Positions 56,929 through 64,000 of a stretch of DNA of 64,000 bases are shown piece after piece. Made by a program: the position numbers and the translations under genes. The notes under the pieces are model-generated. The model searched no databases. It was not told where the DNA came from and saw nothing but the letters and a program-made list of their open reading frames with translations. The DNA lies in the NCBI RefSeq assembly GCF_003049665.1, contig NZ_PYWM01000004.1, positions 208,633 to 272,632 of the forward strand. The letters run 5' to 3'. Every line of letters begins with the position of its first letter. The stretch's first letter is position 1. The stretch is from Lysinibacillus mangiferihumi. Lineage in GTDB: Bacteria; Bacillota; Bacilli; Bacillales_A; Planococcaceae.

Positions 56929-58974
56929 TTAATCAAATCGTTCGCCTTGGAGGACGCCAGACTGTTGTAGCATTTCACGCAAATATCGATACGTCTCATC
57001 ATGCCAAAATGCATCTGTTTCAATCATTTCTGTTGCATCTTTTCGTGCCGTCTCCAGGGTTCTATAATCATGTACTAAATCAGCTACTTTAAAATCAGGC
57101 AAACCGCTTTGCTTACGGCCGAAAAAATCTCCTGGCCCACGAAGCTCTAAATCTTTTTCAGCTAGTCGGAAACCATCATTTGTTTCGGTCATAGACTGCA
57201 TTCGCTCTTTACCCTCATCCGATTTTGGATCAGCAATTAATAGACAGTAGGATTGATGCTCACCACGTCCTACACGACCGCGGAGCTGATGTAGCTGCGC
57301 TAAGCCAAAACGTTCCGCATCGTAGACTACCATAAACGTTGCATTGGGCACATTTACGCCGACTTCAACAACAGTCGTAGATACTAAGACGTGAATATCG
57401 CCCTCGCTAAAGCCTCGCATGATCGCATCTTTTTCATCTGCTGGTAAGCGACCATGCATTAACCCAACTTTAAAGCGTCCAGTAAAATACGATGCGAGTT
57501 GCTCATAAATCTCTACGGCATTTTGTACATCCAGTTTATCCGACTCTTCAATCAAAGGACAAATGGCATATGCTTGTCTACCTGCTGTCAGCTCTAACTC
57601 TAGTTTAGATAATACAGAACCTAGTTGTTCTTTTTTCATCCAATGCGTTTCAATTTCTTTACGCCCTGCTGGCATTTCATCAATTAACGAGACGTCCATT
57701 TCACCAAACGCTGTAATCGCCAGTGTTCGTGGGATAGGCGTTGCCGTCATAAAGAGCACATCAGGGTTTTCTCCTTTATCACGCAAAATCCTACGTTGCT
57801 CCACACCAAAGCGATGCTGTTCGTCCGTTATAACAAAGCCCAGTCTCTTAAAGAGGACATCCGGTTGGATAAGAGCGTGCGTGCCTATAACAATATCAAT
57901 TTCTCCATCAGCAAGTGCAGCTAATAGTAGACGGCGCTCCTTCGTTTTCGTTGAGCCTGATAATAACGCGACACGTACACCAAATGGCTCAAACCAAGCG
58001 ATTAAGTTTTCAGCATGTTGCTCAGCTAATATTTCCGTCGGTGCCATTAACGCACCTTGAAATCCAGCTGTTACAGCAGCATATAAACAAATAGCTGCCA
58101 CAACTGTTTTTCCCGACCCAACATCGCCTTGTAGCAAACGATTCATGCGATGCGGCGCTTTTAAATCCTTACATATTTCATTGACAACACGCTTTTGAGC
58201 ACCTGTTAACTCGTATGGCAATGAAGCAATAAATGCCCGTACTTTTTGCAAGTCGAACTGTATAATCGTACCGTGTTCAGTATCCTTACGTAGTTTACGT
58301 AATGCTTGAATACGGAGCTGAAAGTTTAATAATTCTTCATAAGCAAAGCGTCTTCTTGCTTGTTTCGCATGCTCAGCATTTTGTGGAAAATGAATACCTT
58401 CCAACCCATCGCGTATTGAGACTAATTTATAGGCATCCTGCAAATGCTGTGGAATCGCATCTGGTAACACCGCACCAAAGTCATCTAACACCTGTCGCAT
58501 ATATTTACGAAACCGTTTTTGTGGAATTAAACCTTTCAAGCTATAGACAGGTTCAAAGTCTACTTGGTCGATTTTCGGTCCAAATGTGACAGTGGTGCCA
58601 TTAATAACTTGTCTGCCTCTATCCCATTTGCCCGTCACTGTCACAATAGTACCCGGTATAAGCTTTTGCTTTAAATAGTTTTGATTGAAAAATACTACTT
58701 TCACTAAATGGCGTCCCGCAAGCACTGTTACTTGCAAGCGAGATTTGTTGCGTCCTAAAAACAACACAGTCGGCTCACGTTCTACTTTACATTCAACGGT
58801 AACTCGCTCATTATGTGGTGTTTGCGCTAAATCCTTTAAACGGAAATCCTCATGCCGATGTGGAAAGGTCCATAAAATATCGTTTACCGTCTCGATACCC
58901 AATGTTTCTAAGTGTGCTGCGGTTTCTTTCCCGACTCCTTTTAATTCGGAGACAGGACTGCTTAATTCAGTCAC
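56929..58974 (-). CDS. recG: ATP-dependent DNA helicase RecG
   Basis: 681 residues. Remodels stalled forks and Holliday junctions. The N-terminal wedge/OB domain (about 1-210) is followed by helicase motifs: GDVGSGKTVVA near 285, TDEQHRFGVEQRR (DEQH box), TATPIPRTLA, STTVVEVGVNVPNA and QLRGRVGRG. Ends at a strong terminator 20 bp away. Confidence 0.97.
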   Translation of the reverse strand: MTELSSPVSELKGVGKETAAHLETLGIETVNDILWTFPHRHEDFRLKDLAQTPHNERVTVECKVEREPTVLFLGRNKSRLQVTVLAGRHLVKVVFFNQNYLKQKLIPGTIVTVTGKWDRGRQVINGTTVTFGPKIDQVDFEPVYSLKGLIPQKRFRKYMRQVLDDFGAVLPDAIPQHLQDAYKLVSIRDGLEGIHFPQNAEHAKQARRRFAYEELLNFQLRIQALRKLRKDTEHGTIIQFDLQKVRAFIASLPYELTGAQKRVVNEICKDLKAPHRMNRLLQGDVGSGKTVVAAICLYAAVTAGFQGALMAPTEILAEQHAENLIAWFEPFGVRVALLSGSTKTKERRLLLAALADGEIDIVIGTHALIQPDVLFKRLGFVITDEQHRFGVEQRRILRDKGENPDVLFMTATPIPRTLAITAFGEMDVSLIDEMPAGRKEIETHWMKKEQLGSVLSKLELELTAGRQAYAICPLIEESDKLDVQNAVEIYEQLASYFTGRFKVGLMHGRLPADEKDAIMRGFSEGDIHVLVSTTVVEVGVNVPNATFMVVYDAERFGLAQLHQLRGRVGRGEHQSYCLLIADPKSDEGKERMQSMTETNDGFRLAEKDLELRGPGDFFGRKQSGLPDFKVADLVHDYRTLETARKDATEMIETDAFWHDETYRYLREMLQQSGVLQGERFD

Positions 58975-59276
58975 CTTTTACAACGGCTCCTTTCATTAAC
59001 ACAGATGCAAGCAACATCAATTTTAAACTTTCGTTAATCAAAAGAGCCTACCTCCCTTCTATCCAAGTCCCTGTTTGTGCTCATGGAATCTCTAGATTAT
59101 TACCATTTTATTTTTACGTATTCAACTGTATCATAAACCTTTTCTTTCGTGTCATCGTAGTAACTACTTAAAGCATATAGATACATTTATCTAAACATAA
59201 ATTGGAAAAATATTCATAAACAGTTTATAATTAGAATAGTAGTTGATTCATTATTCCCGAACTAAAGGAGGTTCAC
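58975..59276. other. Divergent spacer between recG and the small membrane protein
   Basis: 302 bp. It holds the plus-strand promoter listed at 59202-59231 and presumably a recG promoter, which I could not place with confidence. No other gene or structure seen. Confidence 0.5.
59202..59231 (+). promoter_or_regulatory. Promoter of the small membrane protein gene
   Basis: -35 TTGGAA (59202-59207), 18-bp spacer, perfect -10 TATAAT (59226-59231), about 45 bp upstream of the ATG. Confidence 0.65.
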
Positions 59277-59486
59277 ATGACTAAAAATAAACATATTAAC
59301 AACGGTTTGTGGTTATTGGCTATTCTTTTACTTGGCATCTCTTTTTTAATACATTCAACTAGTTATTTTAATACGAAAGAAATCAATTCAGCAAGTTCCC
59401 AATGCTATGAAGTTGGCGGACAAGTAATTTTAAAAATTTATAATAATGTTACAAACACATATTATTTTGAGTGCAAACCCAACTAG
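59277..59486 (+). CDS. Small single-pass membrane protein
   Basis: 69 residues on the opposite strand to all neighbours. SD AAAGGAGG seven bases before the ATG is close to perfect. One hydrophobic helix (about 10-26: GLWLLAILLLGISFLI) acts as an anchor or uncleaved signal. The outside part has two cysteines (Cys43, Cys66) that could form a disulphide. It has its own promoter and terminator, so it is a real unit. Not recognised. Confidence 0.75.
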   Translation: MTKNKHINNGLWLLAILLLGISFLIHSTSYFNTKEINSASSQCYEVGGQVILKIYNNVTNTYYFECKPN

Positions 59487-59541
59487 CTAATATGACCGAT
59501 AGGAATTAATGAATTAAGCATTCGTCTTAGCAAATCACAGC

Positions 59542-59580
59542 AAAAAAGCGTTAGATTGATTGCAATCAATCTAACACTTT
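59542..59580. terminator. Bidirectional terminator between the small gene and sdaAA
   Basis: A perfect 26-bp palindrome (GTTAGATTGATTG and its complement, 59550-59575) with ACTTTTG on the plus side and CGCTTTTTTG on the minus side. Serves the convergent genes. Confidence 0.88.
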
Positions 59581-59595
59581 TGTCTCTGCATTCTT

Positions 59596-60516
59596 CTACT
59601 CTATTGTGATTCTTGCTTTTAGTATGCTTTGTAAATCGCCATTATTAAGAATTGCATTGCTAATTGCTTTGCCTGTTGGCGTCGCCGCAAGTCCACCACG
59701 TGCTGTTTCTTTCAAGTTCGGGCTCATTGACTGACCGATGCGATACATCGCTCCAATGACTTCATCACATGGAATACGGCTCTTAACACCTGCTAAAGCC
59801 ATATCTGCTGCTACAAGCGAATTCGCTGCCCCCATAGCATTACGTTTAACACAAGGCACTTCGACTAAGCCCGCTACGGGATCACAAACGAGACCTAGCA
59901 TATTTTTCAGCGTAATAGCAAATGCTTCTGCACATTGTTGAGGTGTCCCTCCTGCCATTTCCACTATTGCCGCCGCCGCCATACCCGCTGCCGAACCAAC
60001 TTCAGCCTGACAGCCACCTGCAGCACCCGAGATAGAAGCATTATTTGCTACCACAAAACCAAAGGCGCCTGAAGTAAATAAATAGCGAATCATTTGCTCA
60101 CGCGTTGGGTTTAGCTTATTTTTCACTGCAAATAAAGTGCCTGGCACTACTCCGGCAGAACCTGCTGTAGGTGTTGCACAAATTGTGCCCATGGCAGCAT
60201 TTACTTCATTCGTAGCAACTGCTTTACTTACCGCATCCAATAATAAATCTCCAGAAAGCGATTTGCCTTGTGCAATATAATTCTGAAGCAGGACAGCGTC
60301 ACCACCAGTTAAACCTGTAACAGACTTTACTCCTTGTAAGCCTCGTTCAACTGCTTCCTCCATCACTGTTAAGTTTTGATCCATTTGTTGCATAATTTCT
60401 TGGCGTGTTCGTCCACTTATTAATATTTCTTGTTCAATCATCAGCTCAGAAATTTGCTTTTCTTCACGCTCCGCTCGTTCTACAAGCTCACGGACATTAT
60501 GAAATAATACATCCAT
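59596..60516 (-). CDS. sdaAA: L-serine dehydratase, alpha subunit
   Basis: 306 residues. Iron-sulphur enzyme that deaminates serine to pyruvate. Likely [4Fe-4S] cysteines are Cys113 (TICATPTAGSAG), Cys211 (LVCDPVAG) and Cys222 (VPCVKRN). Follows sdaAB by 14 bp. Confidence 0.96.
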   Translation of the reverse strand: MDVLFHNVRELVERAEREEKQISELMIEQEILISGRTRQEIMQQMDQNLTVMEEAVERGLQGVKSVTGLTGGDAVLLQNYIAQGKSLSGDLLLDAVSKAVATNEVNAAMGTICATPTAGSAGVVPGTLFAVKNKLNPTREQMIRYLFTSGAFGFVVANNASISGAAGGCQAEVGSAAGMAAAAIVEMAGGTPQQCAEAFAITLKNMLGLVCDPVAGLVEVPCVKRNAMGAANSLVAADMALAGVKSRIPCDEVIGAMYRIGQSMSPNLKETARGGLAATPTGKAISNAILNNGDLQSILKARITIE

Positions 60517-60530
60517 TTTGAGACACCCCC

Positions 60531-61193
60531 TTAGTTATTAATTTTCGACACTTTTGTAATATATGGTATTAATGAAATTTGTTGAAGTACTTTGTCCTCA
60601 ATATTTTGATCTATCTCAATCACCATTAAAGCCGTTAAGCCACGTTCAATACGTGAAACTTCCATATGGCCAATATTGACATTATGCATTGCTAAGCAAT
60701 TTGCCACATTGGCAATACAGCCCGCACGGTCATCATGTACAACAAGAATGGCAGGCATGCCACCCGTTAATCGAAGCTTGAAGCCATTGACCTCGCTTAC
60801 TTCAATTTTTCCCCCGCCAATTGAAATACCGACAATTGACATTTCACCATCATCGTCACCAAATACTAGTCTCGCTGTATTTGGATGCTCTGTATTAGCT
60901 GTTTCCGGAATAAATTCATATTGCATTCCAGCTTTTTCTGCATGCTCAAAAGCTGTTTTAATTCGCTCATCAAATGTATCAAAATCTAATAAACCACCAA
61001 TTATTGCTACATCTGTCCCATGTCCTCTGTACGTTTCAGCAAACGAACCATATAGATGGATTTTCACCCATTTCGGCTGTCTGCCAAATAAATCTCTTGC
61101 AACACGGCCAATACGTGCTGCACCTGCTGTATGAGAAGAAGATGGACCAATCATAACAGGTCCAATAATATCAAAAACCGATGTAAACTTCAT
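60531..61193 (-). CDS. sdaAB: L-serine dehydratase, beta subunit
   Basis: 220 residues. The N-terminal domain has FDIIGPVMIGPSSSHTAGAARIG, the serine dehydratase beta signature. The C-terminal ACT domain (about 148-220: PAILVVHDDRAGCIANVANC) binds serine for control. First gene of sdaAB-sdaAA. A strong CodY box overlaps its promoter, so the operon is probably off in rich conditions. Confidence 0.96.
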   Translation of the reverse strand: MKFTSVFDIIGPVMIGPSSSHTAGAARIGRVARDLFGRQPKWVKIHLYGSFAETYRGHGTDVAIIGGLLDFDTFDERIKTAFEHAEKAGMQYEFIPETANTEHPNTARLVFGDDDGEMSIVGISIGGGKIEVSEVNGFKLRLTGGMPAILVVHDDRAGCIANVANCLAMHNVNIGHMEVSRIERGLTALMVIEIDQNIEDKVLQQISLIPYITKVSKINN

Positions 61194-61257
61194 ACAAGCA
61201 CCCCTCTATTCTATTCATATAATAATTTTACGTTTACTTATATCATGCTTGATAGTT

Positions 61258-61299
61258 ACTATAAAAGTAAAGCACTACTTTATCAACTTTCAGAAAATT
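61258..61299 (-). promoter_or_regulatory. sdaAB promoter overlapped by a CodY box
   Basis: On the minus strand AATTTTCTGAAAGTT (61299-61285) matches the CodY consensus AATTTTCWGAAAATT at 14 of 15 positions. Its last two bases are the first two of the -35 TTGATA (61281-61286). A 17-bp spacer leads to -10 TATAGT (61258-61263). CodY bound here would exclude RNA polymerase. Confidence 0.78.
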
Positions 61300-61481
61300 A
61301 AAACGACTATAATTTCTTAATAATTTATATTATTCCTTTATTGTACTCCCTAGAAATACAAGCACTCTAAAGAGCTGACATTCCAGCATTTACAAGTTAA
61401 CTGTCCTTTGAAGAAATACACAAAACGATCTATTTTGCTTATTTCTCCTTATTTTTAACGCTGGCATTCCTTTTACCATAA

Positions 61482-61513
61482 ACAAAAGCAGTACACAACT
61501 TGTGCACTGCTTC
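61482..61513 (-). terminator. Terminator after fakA
   Basis: AAGCAGTACACAA pairs with TTGTGCACTGCTT (one mismatch) around a short loop. On the minus strand CTTTTGTTT follows. Confidence 0.78.
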
Positions 61514-61541
61514 GTCTACTCGTTCACTCTGCTACCTAATA

Positions 61542-63197
61542 TTATTCTACCGAAATAATATACGGATATAATCCTTGTTTACCATTAAATAACTCCACTT
61601 CGACATCTGGATAGTTTTCTTCGATAAATTGGATTAATTCAGAGGCTTTTTCTTCAGACGTATCTTCGCCATAAATAATTGTTACGATTTCCGTATTTGC
61701 ATCTACTAAATCTGTAATAACTTTCTCAGCAGCGTCTTTTAACGCTGGTGTAGAGAGCACAATTTTCCCTTCAGCAAGCGCCATAAAATCGTCTTTATGA
61801 ATTTCTACGCCATCAATCGACGTATCACGCACTGCATAAGTGACTTGCCCTGTTTTTACATGAGCAAATGCTTCTGTCATCGCTTTTTGGTTTGTTTCAA
61901 CTGTCGCTTCTGGATTAAATGATAGAATGGCTGCCATCCCTTGAGGAATTGTTTTTGTTGCCACAACTGCAGCTTCAATATCCAATAACTCTACAGCTTG
62001 CTCTGCTGCCATTACTATATTTTTGTTATTTGGTAAAATAAGTACTTTATCAGCACCAATTTCCTGTACAGCTTTCACAATATCTTCAGTTGAAGGGTTC
62101 ATCGTTTGTCCGCCCTCAATCACATAAGAAGCACCAATTGAGCGTAGTAATTCAGCCACACCTTCTCCCATTGCAATCGTAACAATCGCATAAGGATGCT
62201 TTTCAGCTTTTTTCGCTGGAGCTGGTGCAGAAGCTTTGTGATCCTCGCCAACGATAGCGGAATGTTGCTCACGCATATTATCAACTTTAATTTTTATAAG
62301 ACTACCATATTTTTGCCCCATCGCTAAAACAGCGCCCGGTTGCTCAGAATGAATATGCACTTTCGCAATTTCTTCATCTGAAATAACAAGCAACGAGTCA
62401 CCTAATGGGTTTAATTCATTACGGAATTGTTCCTCACTGAATGGCTCTTTATCCTCTTCAAAACGAACCATAATTTCCGTACAATAGCCAAATTCAATAT
62501 CTGCAGTATTCATAAAGTCTTGGGCTCTATGATGTTCGGCATTAATTAAATCATCTAATGTTGCATCATTTTTCTTTGGTAGTGGCTCGCCTTTTAAAGA
62601 GGCTAAAAAACCTTCGTAGACAAATAGTAATCCTTGACCACCACTATCCACGACGCCTACTTCTTTTAACACCGGTAAAAGTTCAGGTGTGCGCTCTAGT
62701 GAAGCCTTTGCTTCCGCCGTAAATGCTTCCATAACAGCAATGATATCGTTTTCACTTTCAGCAACTTCTACACCTTTTTTAGCCGCTTCTCGTGCAACAG
62801 TTAAGATTGTTCCCTCAACCGGTTTCATTACTGCTTTATATGCTGTATCTACACCAGCTTGGAAGGCACCAGCAAATGCTTTTGCATTAATTGTTGCTTC
62901 TTTTTCTACAAATTTACCGAAACCTCGGAATAGTTGCGATAAGATTACACCTGAATTCCCACGTGCACCCATAAGCAATCCTTTTGATAACGCTTGTGCC
63001 GTTTTCCCAATATGTTCTGACGCTTGAAGTTCGGTTTCCTTAGCACCAGATGTCATCGATAAGTTCATGTTTGTCCCTGTATCCCCATCTGGTACTGGGA
63101 ATACATTTAAAGAATCTACATAATTTGCATTTTGGAATAGGTGATGAGCACCCATTTGCACCATTTCAGCAAATTTTAATCCGTCTAAAGACTGCAT
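61542..63197 (-). CDS. fakA: Fatty acid kinase subunit FakA / YloV (DAK2 domain)
   Basis: 551 residues. ATP-binding subunit that, with a FakB fatty-acid carrier, phosphorylates exogenous fatty acids for phospholipid synthesis. The DAK2 kinase domain (about 1-200) has VFPVPDGDTGTNMNLSM (metal-binding Asp37, Asp39) and ARGNSGVILSQLFRGF. The middle and C-terminal domains follow the YloV pattern (LPNNKNIVMAAEQAVEL, YGEDTSEEKASELIQFIEEN). Coexpressed with the Asp23-like gene upstream (18 bp). Confidence 0.93.
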   Translation of the reverse strand: MQSLDGLKFAEMVQMGAHHLFQNANYVDSLNVFPVPDGDTGTNMNLSMTSGAKETELQASEHIGKTAQALSKGLLMGARGNSGVILSQLFRGFGKFVEKEATINAKAFAGAFQAGVDTAYKAVMKPVEGTILTVAREAAKKGVEVAESENDIIAVMEAFTAEAKASLERTPELLPVLKEVGVVDSGGQGLLFVYEGFLASLKGEPLPKKNDATLDDLINAEHHRAQDFMNTADIEFGYCTEIMVRFEEDKEPFSEEQFRNELNPLGDSLLVISDEEIAKVHIHSEQPGAVLAMGQKYGSLIKIKVDNMREQHSAIVGEDHKASAPAPAKKAEKHPYAIVTIAMGEGVAELLRSIGASYVIEGGQTMNPSTEDIVKAVQEIGADKVLILPNNKNIVMAAEQAVELLDIEAAVVATKTIPQGMAAILSFNPEATVETNQKAMTEAFAHVKTGQVTYAVRDTSIDGVEIHKDDFMALAEGKIVLSTPALKDAAEKVITDLVDANTEIVTIIYGEDTSEEKASELIQFIEENYPDVEVELFNGKQGLYPYIISVE

Positions 63198-63215
63198 TCG
63201 AATTTGTTCCTCCTC

Positions 63216-63578
63216 TTACTCATTCGCTACACGAACGCCCTGCACAAAGATATTGACAGATTTTACGCTCATACCTAATGTTTTATCCACTGTATATTTC
63301 ACTTTCGACTGTACTTGATAAGCAACTTCCGAAATTTTAGTCCCGTAACTAACAATAATATACATATCAATATGTAAATCTTCTTCTTGTTGTCGAATTA
63401 CAACACCTTTTGCAAAGTTCTCTTTACGTAAAATATCAGTTAGACCATCACGAATTTGATGTTTAGATGCCATGCCAACAATACCGTAGCATTCTATAGC
63501 AGCGCCACCAGCAATTTGTGCAAGTACATCTGTTGAAATATCAATTTGGCCGAATTCATTATTTAATTCAATTGACAT
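63216..63578 (-). CDS. yloU: Asp23/Gls24 family protein YloU
   Basis: 120 residues from ATG at 63576-63578; the frame is open 15 codons further, but AAGGGGGC lies just before this ATG and the family begins MSIE. Core blocks: GQIDISTDVLAQIAGGAAIE, CYGIVGMASKHQIRDGLTDI, VSYGTKISEVAYQVQSKVKY and VNIFVQGVRV. Asp23-like proteins are envelope-associated stress proteins of unclear mechanism. Confidence 0.94.
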   Translation of the reverse strand: MSIELNNEFGQIDISTDVLAQIAGGAAIECYGIVGMASKHQIRDGLTDILRKENFAKGVVIRQQEEDLHIDMYIIVSYGTKISEVAYQVQSKVKYTVDKTLGMSVKSVNIFVQGVRVANE

Positions 63579-63808
63579 AGAAATGCCCCCTTGGCTCTTT
63601 TTGACTAAATTATATTGTACCACTTCGGGTATACATTAAGCAACCTAAGTTGCCTTGAAAGCGCTTTGTGTCAACGTTTTTAGCGTTCCATTCCTACCCA
63701 ATTAGCTTACAGTATTTATGGTTATCTGTTCTGAACGACCTATTAAACAGCATTTCCTTAAATGTCACGGTAAAAACATTTTCATTAAATATCTATGTAT
63801 TGGTAGAC
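63579..63808. promoter_or_regulatory. yloU-fakA control region with a cre-like site
   Basis: On the minus strand -35 TTGCTT (63638-63643), 18 bp, -10 TACAAT (63614-63619). The sequence TGAAAGCGCTTTGT (63656-63669) matches the catabolite-responsive consensus TGWAANCGNTNWCA at 12 of 14 positions and contains a perfect AAAGCGCTTT palindrome. No gene seen. Confidence 0.4.
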
Positions 63809-63842
63809 AAAAAAGCTGATGTGTAAATACATCAGCTTTTTT
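63809..63842. terminator. Bidirectional terminator
   Basis: AAAAAAGCTGATGT and ACATCAGCTTTTTT form a 14-bp perfect stem with a 6-base loop and T-runs on both strands. Probably ends a gene beyond the window's right edge. Confidence 0.88.
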
Positions 63843-63898
63843 GCAGGATTCTGCTAACACCTAAGATGATCTCTTTACTACTGGTGTTTCAGTTGTTT

Positions 63899-64000
63899 CG
63901 CGGGTATTTTACTTTGCTTCCCGGGTATCTCACTCTACTCCGCGGGTATTCGCTTTCTTTTCGCGGGTATTTCACTCTACTCCCCGGGTATTCGCTACTT
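63899..64000. repeat. 21-bp tandem repeat array
   Basis: The core CSCGGGTAT recurs at 63899, 63920, 63941, 63962 and 63983, an exact 21-bp period, joined by partly conserved 12-bp spacers (TTCACTCTACTC-like). Copies 1, 3 and 4 have CGCGGG; 2 and 5 have CCCGGG. GC-rich cores stand out from AT-rich surroundings. The array runs off the window. The plus-strand frame is open but lacks a ribosome site. Confidence 0.9.

Larger units (their letters stand above)
61194..61541. other. sdaAB upstream region
   Basis: 348 bp without a gene. It holds the sdaAB promoter and CodY box (61258-61299) and the fakA terminator (61482-61513). The 180 bp between them show nothing I can name. Confidence 0.6.

Noticed and set aside
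63866..64000. Plus-strand frame through the 21-bp repeats giving a 7-residue repeat protein
   Set aside because: The period is a multiple of three, so an open frame is expected by chance. There is no Shine-Dalgarno sequence at the ATG, and the repeat cores are typical of intergenic DNA.

Overview
The window looks like the chromosome of a low-GC Gram-positive of the order Bacillales. Gene content and order match the Bacillus subtilis fliF-to-yloU segment read in reverse, and protein character suggests Lysinibacillus or a close relative (genus is inference). Almost everything is on the minus strand, so transcription runs from high to low coordinates.

Conserved core, right to left: yloU-fakA (63.6-61.5 kb), serine dehydratase sdaAB-sdaAA, recG, the FapR-controlled lipid operon fapR-plsX-fabD-fabG-acpP, rnc-smc-ftsY, ylxM-ffh-rpsP-khpA-rimM-trmD-rplS, lepB and rbgA. 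After an interruption the core resumes with rnhB, a ylqG-like gene, an FlhB-tail protein, sucCD, dprA, topA, trmFO, xerC-hslVU-codY and the basal-body genes flgB-flgC-fliE-fliF (fliF cut by the window edge). These genes are compact, often overlapping, and separated by clear intrinsic terminators. Readable regulatory sites include a FapR box at fapR, a 14/15 CodY-box match on the sdaAB promoter, and a weaker CodY-like box on the operon that contains codY.

Between rbgA and rnhB, adjacent in B. subtilis, sits a 24.8-kb AT-rich accessory island (16354-41178). It is flanked by a 147-bp direct repeat that duplicates the end of rbgA and its terminator. The island holds a two-protein nonribosomal peptide synthetase: a fatty-acyl-AMP-ligase loading module, four adenylation modules and a terminal epimerisation-like domain, with no thioesterase. 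It also has a lipoprotein, a secreted permuted papain-fold (YiiX/NlpC-like) protein, a broken Sfp-type phosphopantetheinyl transferase and an MFS exporter. The line reads as a short lipopeptide synthetase: acyl, two residues chosen by identical A domains (Lys-like pocket), one unassigned residue, then Gln.

The most interesting part is the control unit. An XRE-HTH/TPR regulator of the RRNPP type (36943-38196, +) faces an overlooked 51-codon gene for a secreted pro-peptide (39220-39375, -) with a strong Shine-Dalgarno sequence and a near-consensus promoter. A dead IS3-family element (38209-39190, TTA target duplication) lies between them. Removing it leaves the two genes convergent and 38 bp apart over what looks like a shared terminator. 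The inference is a peptide-pheromone (quorum-sensing) switch for a lipopeptide island. At the right edge of the window is a 21-bp tandem repeat array that runs off the end.
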